A DNA stretch of 64,000 nt. Source: Pengzhenrongella frigida (GTDB lineage: Bacteria; Actinomycetota; Actinomycetes; Actinomycetales; Cellulomonadaceae). A program made the position numbers and the translations under genes. The stretch covers positions 62,001 to 126,000 of the forward strand of contig NZ_SDWW01000002.1 in NCBI RefSeq assembly GCF_004168625.1. Direction: 5' to 3'. Shown here piece by piece: positions 37,568-49,508 of the stretch. Position 1 is the stretch's first letter. Each line of letters begins with the position of its first letter. The notes beneath the pieces are model-generated. The model was given only the letters and a program-made list of their open reading frames with translations. It was not told where the DNA came from and ran no database searches.

Positions 37568-38752
37568 TCAGCGTGCGGACGCCGCAGCGGCGTCGCCGGC
37601 GGTGAGGTCGTCCTCCGCCCGGCGACCGGTCCACCGGTCCCCGGCCGAGTCGAGCTGGTCGGGTGCGCCGATCCCGGCGGCCCGTCGGGCGGCCACGAGC
37701 GAGGCGTGCGTCGGGGCGTCGGGCACGTGCGCAGGGCGCCCGGCGGCCAGCTCCTTGCGCAGCACCGGGACCACCTCGCCGCCGAGCAGGTCCAGCTGCT
37801 CCAGGACGGTCTTGAGGGGCAGTCCCGCGTGGTCCATGAGGAACAGCTGGCGCTGGTAGTCACCGACCTTGTCGCGCATGCCGGCGTACCGGTCGATGAC
37901 CTCCTGCGGGCTGCCGACGGTGAGCGGGGTCTGCGCGGTGAACTCCTCGAGGGACGGACCGTGGCCGTAGACCGGGGCGTTGTCGAAGTACGGGCGGAAC
38001 TCCTTGACCGCGGCCTGGGAGCTCGGTCGGATGAAGACCTGCCCGCCGAGCCCGACGATCGCCTGGTCGGCCTGGCCGTGGCCGTAGTGCTCGAACCGGC
38101 GCCGGTAGTACTGGACCATCTGCACCGTGTGCTCCATCGGCCAGAAGATGTTGTTGTGGAAGAACCCGTCGCCGTAGTAGGCGGCCTGCTCGGCGATCTC
38201 GGGGCTGCGGATCGAGCCGTGCCACACGAACGGTGCGACGCCGTCGAGCGGGCGCGGCGTGGACGTGAAGCCCTCGAGCGGGGTACGGAACTTGCCCTGC
38301 CAGCTGACGTCGGTCTCGTCCCACAGGCGGCGCAGCAGGGCGTAGTTCTCGACGGCGAGGTTGATCCCCTCGCGGATGTCCTTGCCGAACCAGGGGTAGA
38401 CCGGGCCGGTGTTGCCGCGGCCCATCATCAGGTCCGTGCGGCCGTCGGCGAGCACCTGGAGCATCGCGTAGTCCTCGGCGATCTTGACCGGGTCGTTCGT
38501 GGTGATCAGCGTCGTGGCGGTCGACAGCAGGATGCGGTCGGTCTTTGCCGCGAGGTACCCGAGCAGGGTCGTGGGGGAGGAGGGCACGAACGGGGGGTTG
38601 TGGTGCTCGCCGGTCGCGAAGACGTCGAGCCCGACCTCCTCGGCCTTCTGCGCGATGGTCACCATCGCCCGGATGCGCTCGACCTCGGTGGGTGTGCGGC
38701 CGGTGGTGGGATCGGTGGTCACGTCCCCGACGGAGAAGATGCCGAACTGCAT
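37568..38752 (-). CDS. LLM-class flavin-dependent oxidoreductase (CE1758-type)
   Basis: 394-residue luciferase-like monooxygenase (TIM barrel). Features are the N-terminal MQFGIFSVGD, GEHHNPPFVPSSP (the flavin pocket His pair), TATTLITTNDPVKIAEDYAMLQVLADGRTDLMMGRGN, and VWHGSIRSPEIAEQAAYYGDGFF. The ATG at 38752 is chosen over 38776 because GAGGAG precedes it at normal distance. Such enzymes use FMNH2 and oxygen; the FMN reductase downstream presumably supplies the flavin. Substrate unknown. Confidence 0.87.
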   Translation of the reverse strand: MQFGIFSVGDVTTDPTTGRTPTEVERIRAMVTIAQKAEEVGLDVFATGEHHNPPFVPSSPTTLLGYLAAKTDRILLSTATTLITTNDPVKIAEDYAMLQVLADGRTDLMMGRGNTGPVYPWFGKDIREGINLAVENYALLRRLWDETDVSWQGKFRTPLEGFTSTPRPLDGVAPFVWHGSIRSPEIAEQAAYYGDGFFHNNIFWPMEHTVQMVQYYRRRFEHYGHGQADQAIVGLGGQVFIRPSSQAAVKEFRPYFDNAPVYGHGPSLEEFTAQTPLTVGSPQEVIDRYAGMRDKVGDYQRQLFLMDHAGLPLKTVLEQLDLLGGEVVPVLRKELAAGRPAHVPDAPTHASLVAARRAAGIGAPDQLDSAGDRWTGRRAEDDLTAGDAAAASAR

Positions 38753-38784
38753 GTTGTGCTCCTCAGCTAGATCCATGCGTCTGC

Positions 38785-38800
38785 ATGTACATCGAGCGTA
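38785..38800 (-). promoter_or_regulatory. Promoter/operator candidate of the flavin monooxygenase pair
   Basis: Read on the minus strand, TACGCT (38795-38800) is a plausible -10 element, and the perfect palindrome ATGTACAT (38785-38792) lies at the expected start of transcription, with a second ATGC...GCAT inverted repeat just beyond. This looks like a repressor site controlling the pair. Confidence 0.4.
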
Positions 38801-38827
38801 ACCGAGGGGGTCGCGGCAGTATTCCGG

Positions 38828-41080
38828 TCAGTGCGTGATCGCCAGCTTCTCGTAGATGCGCGTCATGAACGTCGGCGCCCACCAGTTCCACGAACCGAGC
38901 AGCGTCATGGTCGCCGGCACGAGCAGCAGCCGCACCAGCGTCGCGTCGATGAAGACGGCCACCGCGAGCGAGAACCCGACCTCCTTGATCACGAGCAGCT
39001 CGCCGAAGACGAAGCCGGTGAACACCACGACGATGATCGTGGCGGCCGACGTGATGATCCGGCCCGAGCGCTGCAGGCCGAGCCGCACGGAGTCGTTGTT
39101 CGAGTACCCCGCGTCGTGCAGCTCCTTGATCCGCGAGAGCAGGAACACCTCGTAGTCCATCGCGAGCCCGAACGCGAACGCGATGACGAGCGCCACGACG
39201 TACGTCTCGATCCCGCCGGTCGAGATGAACCCCAGCACCCCGGACAGGTTTCCGTCCTGGAACACCCACACCAGCACGCCGAGCGACGCGGCGAGCGACA
39301 GCACGTTCGTGAGCAGCGCCTTGATCGGGATGACCACCGATCCGGTCATGAGGAACAGGAGCACGAAGGTCGCCAGGATGACGATCCCGGCGGCCCACGG
39401 CGCGCGGTCGACGAGCGCATCGGCGAAGTCGATCTGCCCGGCCGCCTGACCGCCGACGAGGGTCTGGAAACCCGGGTCGAGGTCGCGCACCTCCAGCACG
39501 ACGTCGCGCGCGATCTTGCTGCCCGCGTCGAGCGTGTCGGGCCGGATGCCGATCAGCACGTCCGAGCCCAGCGGGATCGGCGCCTCGACCGACGCGACGT
39601 TGTCGAGCGTGGCCAGCTCGGCGGACCAGGCGGTGGCGTTCTCGAGCGTGGTCTGCGCCACGACGACGACGGCGGGGGACGTCGCGGCCGGGTAGTTCTC
39701 CACCAGGGCGCCGATGTAGTCGCGCTGCACGCTGCCCCCGGGCAACAGCTCGGTGGTCGAGTTGCGCAGCTCCAGGTGCGTCAGCGGGATCGTGAGCACC
39801 CCGAGCGCGAGCAGGACCCCGCCGAGCACCCACCACGGCCGGCGCTGGACGCGGGCGGTGAGCGAGGAGAAGATCCCCTCCTCGGACTCCACGTCGGCGG
39901 TGCGGGCCAGGACGGATCGCAGCCCCGGGATCCGGCTGATGAACCCCGGCTTGATGAGCTTGCGCCCGAAGACCGCGAGCATCGCGGGCACGAGGGTGAG
40001 CGCGGTCCCGATCGCGATGAGGATGACCGCGACGCTCGCCAACCCGAACGAGCGCAGGATCTGGGGCTGGAACACGAGCAGGCCGGAGATCGCGATCGCG
40101 ACGGTGAGCGCGGAGAACGCCACGGTGCGCCCGGCGGTGGCCATCGTGTTCATGAGGGCGGTGGTGACCGCGCGGTCACCGCGGCGGCGCCGACCGTTCC
40201 CGACGGGCGCCTCCTCACCGTCCACGAGCCGGTGCAGCTCCTCGCGGAACCGCGACACGATCAGCAGCCCGTAGTCGATCGACAGGCCCAGGCCGAGGAT
40301 CGTCACGATGTTGACGACCGAGGCCTCGAGGTCCATGAAGTAGGAGAAGCCGAGCAGCACGCCGAGCCCGCCGCCGATCGACGCGATCGCGCCGGCCATC
40401 GGGATCGACGCGGCCAGGAAGCCGCCGAACACGAACACCATCACGAGCAGGGCGATCGGCAGGGCGATGGCCTCGCCGGTGGTGAGGTCCTTCTCCACCT
40501 GCTCGGTGATGGTCTCGATGATGAGCGTCTCGCCGCCGACGATCCCGCGCGCGTCCGGCGCCACGTCGGCGAGATCGGCGGGGATGTCCGCCAACCGGTG
40601 CTCGACGGCGGTCAGGGCGGTCGCCTCCGCGTCCTCGTCGAGCGCGGCGTCGAGCTCGACGATCACCAGGAAGCCGTTGCCGTCGGTGGCGATCAGCGGG
40701 GCCGCGGCCGGGTTGGCGGGGCCGTCGGGCAGCACGAGCGGGTCGATGACGGTCGCGACGCCGGGGATCGCGGCGAGCTCCTCGTGCGCCGGTGCCATCG
40801 CCTCGGCGACGCCAGCCGCGTCCACCGGGACGCCGTCGAGCACGAGCGTGAGCTGCGCGCCCTTGATCGAGGCGTCGCTGACGAGCTGGCTCGCGAGCTG
40901 GCTGTCGGAGCCGGGCACGTTGGGCTCGCCCGTGGTCAGGCGGTCGAACAGGTTCGTCCCGGTGACCCCGAAGATCGCCAGGCCGAAGCCGAGCGCGGTC
41001 AAGGCGATCCACACGCCGATCGTTCGGCGGGGATGGCGGACTATGAGACGACCGAGGCTTTCGAACACGCGGGTGATCAT
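38828..41080 (-). CDS. MMPL-family (RND-type) membrane transporter
   Basis: 750-residue polytopic membrane protein with the MMPL plan: an N-terminal helix (IGVWIALTALGFGLAIFGV), an extracellular porter domain, five helices including LGLGLSIDYGLLIVSRFREEL, then a repeat of the plan ending in VIAFAFGLAMDYEVFLLSRIKEL. The two (G)xxxDY motifs are the proton-relay Asp-Tyr pairs required for transport. MMPL proteins export lipids, siderophores or drugs; nothing nearby tells which. It lies upstream of the LLM gene but that gene has its own promoter candidate. Confidence 0.9.
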   Translation of the reverse strand: MITRVFESLGRLIVRHPRRTIGVWIALTALGFGLAIFGVTGTNLFDRLTTGEPNVPGSDSQLASQLVSDASIKGAQLTLVLDGVPVDAAGVAEAMAPAHEELAAIPGVATVIDPLVLPDGPANPAAAPLIATDGNGFLVIVELDAALDEDAEATALTAVEHRLADIPADLADVAPDARGIVGGETLIIETITEQVEKDLTTGEAIALPIALLVMVFVFGGFLAASIPMAGAIASIGGGLGVLLGFSYFMDLEASVVNIVTILGLGLSIDYGLLIVSRFREELHRLVDGEEAPVGNGRRRRGDRAVTTALMNTMATAGRTVAFSALTVAIAISGLLVFQPQILRSFGLASVAVILIAIGTALTLVPAMLAVFGRKLIKPGFISRIPGLRSVLARTADVESEEGIFSSLTARVQRRPWWVLGGVLLALGVLTIPLTHLELRNSTTELLPGGSVQRDYIGALVENYPAATSPAVVVVAQTTLENATAWSAELATLDNVASVEAPIPLGSDVLIGIRPDTLDAGSKIARDVVLEVRDLDPGFQTLVGGQAAGQIDFADALVDRAPWAAGIVILATFVLLFLMTGSVVIPIKALLTNVLSLAASLGVLVWVFQDGNLSGVLGFISTGGIETYVVALVIAFAFGLAMDYEVFLLSRIKELHDAGYSNNDSVRLGLQRSGRIITSAATIIVVVFTGFVFGELLVIKEVGFSLAVAVFIDATLVRLLLVPATMTLLGSWNWWAPTFMTRIYEKLAITH

Positions 41081-41145
41081 CGCAGGTGGCGCGGGTGGGT
41101 GCGATCGGCTGCCCGGTGCGGGTCGGGTGATCCTCCCAGCGTGCG

Positions 41146-41157
41146 TACGCTCGGCGC
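41146..41157 (+). promoter_or_regulatory. Possible leaderless promoter of rarA
   Basis: TACGCT (41146-41151) ends 6 bases before the ATG; no Shine-Dalgarno sequence is present. Confidence 0.45.
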
Positions 41158-42555
41158 ATGGACCTGTTCGACGCCGCCACCACCACTGCGGCCGGATTGC
41201 CGTCCGTCCCCTCGAACGCTCCGCTCGCGGTGCGGATGCGACCGGCGACCCTGTCGGAGGTCGCCGGGCAGGCCCACCTGCTCGTGGCCGGCTCCCCGCT
41301 GCGCCGCCTGGTCGAGCCCGCGGACGACGGCTCCCGGCGCGCGGCCCCGACGTCGGTCGTGCTCTGGGGGCCCCCCGGGACGGGCAAGACGACGCTCGCC
41401 TACCTCATCGCGGCGACCTCGGGTCGACGGTTCGTCGAGCTGTCGGCCGTGACCGCCGGGGTCAAGGACCTGCGGCTCGTGATCGAGGATGCCCGACGAC
41501 GGCTCGCGACCGCGGGCGGCGAGACGGTGCTGTTCATCGACGAGGTGCACCGGTTCACCAAGGCGCAGCAGGACGCGCTGCTGCCGGCGGTGGAGAACCG
41601 GTGGGTGACCCTGGTGGCCGCGACGACCGAGAACCCGAGCTTCTCGGTGATCTCGCCGCTGCTGTCCCGGTCGTTGCTGCTCACGCTGCGCTCGCTCGAG
41701 ATCGAGGACGTGCGCGCCCTGGTGCGCCGCGCCGTGACCGACGAGCGGGGGCTCGCCGGGTCGATCGTGCTGGAGGACGCCGCCGAGGCGCACCTGCTGC
41801 GGCTCGCCGGCGGGGACGCACGCAAGGCCCTGACCATCCTCGAGGCGGCCGCCGGCGCGGCGCTGTCGGACGGCGTCCCGGAGCCGGTCGGCCACGACTC
41901 CGACGAGGCCGGGCACCCGGTCGTCGTCGGGCTGGCGACCATGGAGCGCGCGATCGACGTCGCCGCGGTGCGGTACGACCGCGATGGCGATCAGCACTAC
42001 GACGTGATCAGCGCCTTCATCAAGTCGATGCGGGGATCGGACGTCGATGCGTCGCTGCACTACCTCGCGCGGATGATCTCCGCGGGCGAGGACCCGCGGT
42101 TCATCGCCCGCCGGATCGTGATCGCCGCCGCCGAGGAGGTCGGCATGGCCGACCCGAGTGCGCTGCAGACGGCCGTGGCCGCCGCGCAGGCGGTCGCCCT
42201 GATCGGGATGCCCGAGGGACGGATCATCCTGGCGGAGGCGGTGGTGCACGTCGCGACCGCACCGAAGTCGAACGCTTCCTACCGGGGGATCGACGCCGCG
42301 CTCGCGGACGTGCGCGCGGGCAAGATCGGCACGGTCCCGCCGCACCTGCGCGACGCGCACTACGCGGGCGCGAAAGGTCTGGGGCACGGCCAGTCGTACC
42401 GGTACGCGCACGACGAGCCCGCCGCGGTGGCCGCGCAGCAGTACCTGCCGGACGAGCTGGCCGGCACGCGGTACTACGAGCCGTCCGACCGCGGCTTCGA
42501 ACGTCAGGTCTCCGAACGCCTCGAGAAGATCCGCGCGATCCTCGACTCGAACTGA
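41158..42555 (+). CDS. rarA: Replication-associated recombination protein A (AAA+ ATPase)
   Basis: Clamp-loader-related ATPase acting at stalled replication forks. 465 residues with Walker [13 protein letters not shown], Walker [10 protein letters not shown], sensor 1 TTENPSF and the C-terminal MgsA tetramerisation domain ([27 protein letters not shown]). Length and motifs fit the family throughout. The next gene, encoding a GGDEF-EAL protein, starts about 80 bases downstream. Confidence 0.95.
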   Translation: MDLFDAATTTAAGLPSVPSNAPLAVRMRPATLSEVAGQAHLLVAGSPLRRLVEPADDGSRRAAPTSVVLWGPPGTGKTTLAYLIAATSGRRFVELSAVTAGVKDLRLVIEDARRRLATAGGETVLFIDEVHRFTKAQQDALLPAVENRWVTLVAATTENPSFSVISPLLSRSLLLTLRSLEIEDVRALVRRAVTDERGLAGSIVLEDAAEAHLLRLAGGDARKALTILEAAAGAALSDGVPEPVGHDSDEAGHPVVVGLATMERAIDVAAVRYDRDGDQHYDVISAFIKSMRGSDVDASLHYLARMISAGEDPRFIARRIVIAAAEEVGMADPSALQTAVAAAQAVALIGMPEGRIILAEAVVHVATAPKSNASYRGIDAALADVRAGKIGTVPPHLRDAHYAGAKGLGHGQSYRYAHDEPAAVAAQQYLPDELAGTRYYEPSDRGFERQVSERLEKIRAILDSN

Positions 42556-42636
42556 GTGACCCCGGCATCCCCCGAGCCGGCCGTCCCCCGCGTAGCGTGG
42601 CAATCACACGTTGGCGTGCCGGCAACGGGAGGGAAG

Positions 42637-44469
42637 ATGGTCCAGGAGAGCACGTTGTCCTCGGTGCTCAGCGAGTTCGCTCGGGTGATGCTCACCGACT
42701 TTCCGATCCAGAAGATCCTCGATCACCTGGTCGAGCGGATCGTCGACGTCCTGCCGGTCACCGGTGCGGGCGTCACCCTCATCGCCCCCGGGCTGTCGCC
42801 GCGGTACATCGCCGCGTCGGATGCGACCGCGATGCGGTTCGAACGCGTCCAGACGGACCTCGGCCAGGGGCCGTGCCTGACGTCGTTCACCACCGGCGAG
42901 CCGGTCTTCATGCCCGACGTCGCAGCCGACGGGCGGTATCCCGCGTTCGGTCCGGCCGCGGTTGCCGAGGGCATGGCCGCGGTGTTCACCTTCCCGCTGC
43001 GGCACCGCGACGGCTGCCTGGGGTCGCTCGACCTGTACCGGGACGTGCCGGGTCCGCTCAGCGGGCGGGCCCGGTCCGTGGCCCAGACCCTGGCCGACGT
43101 CGCGGCCGCCTACCTGATCAACGCCCAGGCGCGTGAGGAGGCGCTGCAGGCGGCGGAGTGGTTCCGGGACCGCGCCCTGCACGACCCCCTCACCGGCCTG
43201 GCCAACCGTGTCCTGCTGCAGGAGCGGATCGATCACGCCGCCCAGCGCGCGCGCCGGTCGCACATGTCGGTGGGGGTCCTGTTCGTCGATCTGGACCATT
43301 TCAAGCGGGTGAACGACGACTTCGGCCACCGGGTCGGGGACGAGCTCTTGATCGCCGTCGGGCACCGGCTGGCCGCGCTGGTCCGCCCGGGGGACACCCT
43401 CGCGCGGCTCTCCGGGGACGAGTTCGCGTTCCTGTGCGAGGACCTGCTGCACTCGTCCGACGTCGAGGTGCTGGCCAGCCGCATCGGGGAGGCGTTCACC
43501 GCGCCGTTCGTGCTTCCCGGCGCCGAGGTCTCGGTCACCGCGAGCGTGGGCATCGCCTACGCGGGTCCGGGCGAGGCCGTCACGGACAGTCTCGTGCTCG
43601 ACGCCGACATCGCGATGTACCAGGCCAAGCGCCGCGGCGGCGGGACCCATCAGATCGTCGACCTGCGGACCGCGGGCGACTCCCGCGACCGGCACGAGCT
43701 CGAGCAGGAGCTGCGGGTCGCCCTGGCCCGCAGCGAGCTCGACCTCGCCTACCAGCCGATCGTGCGGATGGTGGACGGGTCGGTCGTCGGGGTGGAGGCG
43801 CTGCTCCGGTGGACGCACCCCGCGCGCGGCGCGGTGCCGGCGGAGGCCGCGATCGCCGTCGCGGAGCAGTCCGGGCTGATCACCCGGCTCGGCGCGTGGG
43901 TGCTGGAACGGGCGTGCCGGGACCGCACCAGCTGGCTCGTCGAGCACCCCGGCCAGCCGCTCGACCTGTCGGTGAACGTCTCGCCCCGCCAGCTGATGAC
44001 ACCGGGCTTCGTCACGTCGGTCTCGGCCGTGCTCGGCGTGACCGCGATGGACCCGGCCGCACTGGTCCTCGAGGTCACCGAGGGCATCCTGATCGAGGAC
44101 GGCGACCGGGCGATGCGCGTGCTCGGCGACCTCAAACGGCTCGGGGTGCGGTTGGCGCTGGACGACTTCGGGACCGGCTACTGCTCGCTGAGCTACCTGC
44201 AACGGTTCCCGATCGACATCGTGAAGATCGACCAGTCCTTCGTGTCCAGGCTGGGACCCCAGACGACGGCGTCCGCGATCGCGGCGTCGGTGACCAACCT
44301 GGCCCACCTGCTCGACATGGAGGTCACCGCCGAGGGGATCGAGACCGGTCGGCAGCACGACGAGGTGGTCAGCATCGGATGCGATCTCGGGCAGGGGTTC
44401 CTGTACGCCGAGCCCACGAGCACCCAGGACCTGTTCGCCCAGCCCCGCCTGAGCGGGATCAACGCCTGA
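42637..44469 (+). CDS. GAF-GGDEF-EAL protein (c-di-GMP turnover)
   Basis: 610 residues from the ATG at 42637 (GGAGGG directly upstream; a longer GTG form from 42556 is open). Order: a GAF sensor domain (about 10-160), a GGDEF domain with the active-site loop changed to SGDEF and an intact I-site RPGD five residues before it, and an EAL domain with VEALLRW, the metal-binding ITEGI-type E (LEVTEGIL), DDFGTGYCSLSYL and VKIDQSFV. The EAL residues look complete, so phosphodiesterase activity is likely; SGDEF proteins can be active or only regulatory. No membrane segment, so it is cytoplasmic. The window's pilus locus contains a possible c-di-GMP effector, PilB. Confidence 0.9.
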   Translation: MVQESTLSSVLSEFARVMLTDFPIQKILDHLVERIVDVLPVTGAGVTLIAPGLSPRYIAASDATAMRFERVQTDLGQGPCLTSFTTGEPVFMPDVAADGRYPAFGPAAVAEGMAAVFTFPLRHRDGCLGSLDLYRDVPGPLSGRARSVAQTLADVAAAYLINAQAREEALQAAEWFRDRALHDPLTGLANRVLLQERIDHAAQRARRSHMSVGVLFVDLDHFKRVNDDFGHRVGDELLIAVGHRLAALVRPGDTLARLSGDEFAFLCEDLLHSSDVEVLASRIGEAFTAPFVLPGAEVSVTASVGIAYAGPGEAVTDSLVLDADIAMYQAKRRGGGTHQIVDLRTAGDSRDRHELEQELRVALARSELDLAYQPIVRMVDGSVVGVEALLRWTHPARGAVPAEAAIAVAEQSGLITRLGAWVLERACRDRTSWLVEHPGQPLDLSVNVSPRQLMTPGFVTSVSAVLGVTAMDPAALVLEVTEGILIEDGDRAMRVLGDLKRLGVRLALDDFGTGYCSLSYLQRFPIDIVKIDQSFVSRLGPQTTASAIAASVTNLAHLLDMEVTAEGIETGRQHDEVVSIGCDLGQGFLYAEPTSTQDLFAQPRLSGINA

Positions 44470-44503
44470 GCGGCCCGCGACGGGACGTGCGCCGGGGGTG
44501 CGG

Positions 44504-44666
44504 TAAGATTCTCGGGTTGTCCGGAAGGCTGCGCGTTTCGCGTTCGGCCTGACGGACCGCCCTGGGGCCTTAGCCGCGCGAGAGATCGTGCATCAGGTCG
44601 GCCCCACGCCCGCCGGAACCACTCCGCATGCGGGTGTGACGTCTACAACGACAGGAAGTATCGCTA
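44504..44666 (+). promoter_or_regulatory. rpsD promoter and long leader
   Basis: TAAGAT (44504-44509) is a good -10 element; transcription would start near 44516, leaving an untranslated leader of about 150 bases before the rpsD GTG. S4 autoregulates its own synthesis through mRNA leaders in several bacteria, so this leader may fold into a control structure; I could not identify a known class by eye. Confidence 0.45.
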
Positions 44667-45293
44667 GTGAGCAGTGTGACCCGTTCGCGCCGTCAGGTGC
44701 GGCTCTCCCGTGCGCTGGGGCTTGCCCTCACGCCGAAGGCCGTCAAGCACTTCGAGAAGCGCCCCTACCCGCCCGGCGAGCACGGCCGCGCTCGTCGCCG
44801 CACCGAGTCGGACTACGCCGTCCGTCTGCGGGAGAAGCAGCGTCTGCGCGCCCAGTACGGCATCCGCGAGAAGCAGATGGCCCGTGCGTTCGAAGACGCT
44901 CGCAAGGAGAAGGGCCTGACCGGTGAGTCGCTGGTCGAGCTGCTCGAGATGCGTCTCGACGCTCTCGTGCTGCGCTCCGGCTTCGCCCGCACGATCCTCC
45001 AGGCCCGCCAGGACGTCGTGCACCGTCACATCCTCGTCGACGGCGAGATCGTGGACCGCCCGTCGTTCCGCGTGAAGCCCGGCCAGACGATCCAGGTCAA
45101 GGCGAAGAGCCAGGGCATGGTTCCGTTCCAGGTTGCCGCCGCCGGCGCGCACCGCGACGTCCTTCCGGCCGTGCCGGGGTACCTGGAGGTTCAGCTCGAG
45201 AAGCTGACCTCGGTGCTCTCGCGTCGCCCGAAGCGCGTCGAGGTCCCCGTGACCTGCGAGGTCCAGCTGGTCGTCGAGTACTACGCCCGCTGA
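44667..45293 (+). CDS. rpsD: 30S ribosomal protein S4
   Basis: Primary 16S rRNA-binding protein of the small subunit. 208 residues, beginning SSVTRSRRQVRLSRALG, with KRPYPPGEHGRARRR and the S4 RNA-binding domain (RLDALVLRSGFARTILQARQDVVHRHILVDG). Start is GTG with AGGAAG upstream. It is outside the alpha operon, as in other actinobacteria where a stand-alone rpsD lies between rarA and alaS. Confidence 0.97.
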   Translation: MSSVTRSRRQVRLSRALGLALTPKAVKHFEKRPYPPGEHGRARRRTESDYAVRLREKQRLRAQYGIREKQMARAFEDARKEKGLTGESLVELLEMRLDALVLRSGFARTILQARQDVVHRHILVDGEIVDRPSFRVKPGQTIQVKAKSQGMVPFQVAAAGAHRDVLPAVPGYLEVQLEKLTSVLSRRPKRVEVPVTCEVQLVVEYYAR

Positions 45294-45311
45294 TCTACCT
45301 CCATCGCAGCG

Positions 45312-45350
45312 CCCCGTTCGCCGCCCTCGCGGGCAGCGAACGGGGTGTTT
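45312..45350 (+). terminator. Intrinsic terminator of rpsD
   Basis: CCCCGTTCGC (45312-45321) pairs with GCGAACGGGG (45336-45345), with an inner GCCC/GGGC stem, followed by TGTTT. It lies 18 bases after the rpsD stop. Confidence 0.9.
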
Positions 45351-45429
45351 GCGTATCCAGGTAAGGTTTCAGACGGCTTGCTCCGGTGCTCGGGGCCGGC
45401 GGCGTTCAACGGTGGTGGAGGAGCAGAAC

Positions 45430-45798
45430 ATGTCCGTCGGAGACATCGCTGGACTGATCGCGGCGATCGCGTTCGTCCTGCTCGTGGGCGTGCTCGCGGT
45501 ACCGCTCGTCAAGCTCGGCCGGGTGCTCGACGAGGCCCGGCTGTCCGTCAAGGAGCTCACCGACCACTCGGTCCCGATCCTCGACGAGACCGCCGCGACC
45601 GTCGCGTCGACCAACGTCCAGCTGACCCGGGTCGACACGATCACCACCGCCGCGGTCTCCGTGAGCGAGAACGTCTCCGCGCTGACGTCGCTGTTCGCCG
45701 CGACCGTCGGCGGCCCGATGGTCAAGGTCGCCGCGTTCTCCTACGCGGTCCGCCGCGCGTTCGGCGGCCTGAGCGGCCAGGGGAAGTCCGGCCGATGA
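45430..45798 (+). CDS. DUF948-containing membrane protein
   Basis: 122 residues: one N-terminal membrane helix (about 3-24, GDIAGLIAAIAFVLLVGVLAVP) followed by amphipathic helix with VKLGRVLDEARLSVKELTDHSVPILDE, the DUF948 pattern. The ATG at 45430 follows GGTGGAGGAG. DUF948 proteins are widespread in Gram-positives and usually sit just before alaS; no activity is known. Overlaps the next gene by 4 bases. Confidence 0.85.
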   Translation: MSVGDIAGLIAAIAFVLLVGVLAVPLVKLGRVLDEARLSVKELTDHSVPILDETAATVASTNVQLTRVDTITTAAVSVSENVSALTSLFAATVGGPMVKVAAFSYAVRRAFGGLSGQGKSGR

Positions 45799-46205
45799 GG
45801 CGTCTGTTCTGGATCGGCGTGGGCGCCGTGGCGACGGTGGTCGTGATCCGCAAGGTTCGCAGCCTCGTCGACGAGCACGTGCCCGCCGGGGTGACGCAGG
45901 CAGCCGGCGTCGTCGGCGGTCTGAGCGGCGCGCTGCGCTCCGCCCGCAGCGAGTTCTCCGCGGGCCTGGCCGAGCGCGAGGCCGAGCTGCGTCGCGACCT
46001 GCTCGGCGACGTCGACCTCGACGCGGCCCGCAGCCGGACCGAGTCGTGGCGAGCCGAGCGGCACGCCAAGCGCGCCACCAGCCCCGACCGCACCGCGTCG
46101 TCGTCCGAGTCGTCGGACCGGGCCGGCCGCCCGGGGCGCCACGCCGACGACTCCGAGCTGGCCCAAGACCCCAGCGACGGCGAGCTCGGCTACTCGTTCT
46201 TCTAG
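45795..46205 (+). CDS. Conserved actinobacterial protein upstream of alaS
   Basis: 136 residues: a short N-terminal hydrophobic helix (RLFWIGVGAVATVVVIRKV), a helical middle with charged repeats, and a Ser/Asp-rich disordered tail that ends in the aromatic motif GELGYSFF. The ATG overlaps the DUF948 stop by 4 bases. The pair is probably a small membrane complex made with alaS, but the function is unknown; the conserved-looking C-terminal aromatic tail suggests a docking motif. Confidence 0.75.
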   Translation: MRRLFWIGVGAVATVVVIRKVRSLVDEHVPAGVTQAAGVVGGLSGALRSARSEFSAGLAEREAELRRDLLGDVDLDAARSRTESWRAERHAKRATSPDRTASSSESSDRAGRPGRHADDSELAQDPSDGELGYSFF

Positions 46206-46258
46206 CCCTTTCGCACTTCGTCCGGAACACGCACGACCCGACCGACCTTGAGGTATAG

Positions 46259-48937
<2,679 letters not shown>

Positions 48938-48938
48938 G

Positions 48939-49508
48939 TTGGCGGACGACGCAGCCTCGCGCCCCGCAGACTTCGCACCGGTGTCGGTGTCCGCGACGAC
49001 GCGGGTCGACCGCGGTGTGCGGCTCGGGGTCGACGTCGGCTCGGTCCGCGTCGGCCTCGCGACCAGCGACCCCGACGGGATGATCGCCACCCCGATCGAC
49101 ACCCTGCGGCGGCCGAAGTCGCTCGCGCGGATCGTGCGCGAGGTGGCCGACCGGGGCGCCGTCATCGTCTATGTCGGCCTGCCGGTGCACCTGTCCGGAG
49201 CGGAAGGTTCGGCATCTGAGGCCGCGCGGAACTACGCTGGGGCGCTGGCGTCGGCTGTGGCACCGGTCGCGGTGCGGCTCGTGGACGAGCGGATGAGTAC
49301 CGTTTCGGCTCATCGGGCCCTGCACGAGTCGGGCCGAGCGGGTCGCAGTCACCGGCAGGTCGTCGATCAGGCGGCCGCCGTCGTGATCTTGCAGTCCGCG
49401 CTGGAGAAGGAACGCGTCACGGGGGCACGCGCCGGGGAACCGGTCGCGGGCGACCCTGCCGGGGCGAACGGTCATCCGTCAGGAATCGGCGAGGCAACGG
49501 AGCGGTGA
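48939..49508 (+). CDS. ruvX: Holliday junction resolvase-like protein (YqgF family)
   Basis: RNase H-fold protein of 189 residues; YqgF proteins resolve junctions in vitro and also act in rRNA or pre-16S processing in some bacteria. Core motifs are RLGVDVGSVRVGLATSD, YVGLPVHLSGAEG and LVDERMSTVSAHRAL. The N terminus carries about 25 extra residues before the core, and the C-terminal 30 residues are a variable tail. TTG start directly after alaS. alaS-ruvX-mltG-aroE is a standard actinobacterial operon. Confidence 0.9.
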   Translation: MADDAASRPADFAPVSVSATTRVDRGVRLGVDVGSVRVGLATSDPDGMIATPIDTLRRPKSLARIVREVADRGAVIVYVGLPVHLSGAEGSASEAARNYAGALASAVAPVAVRLVDERMSTVSAHRALHESGRAGRSHRQVVDQAAAVVILQSALEKERVTGARAGEPVAGDPAGANGHPSGIGEATER

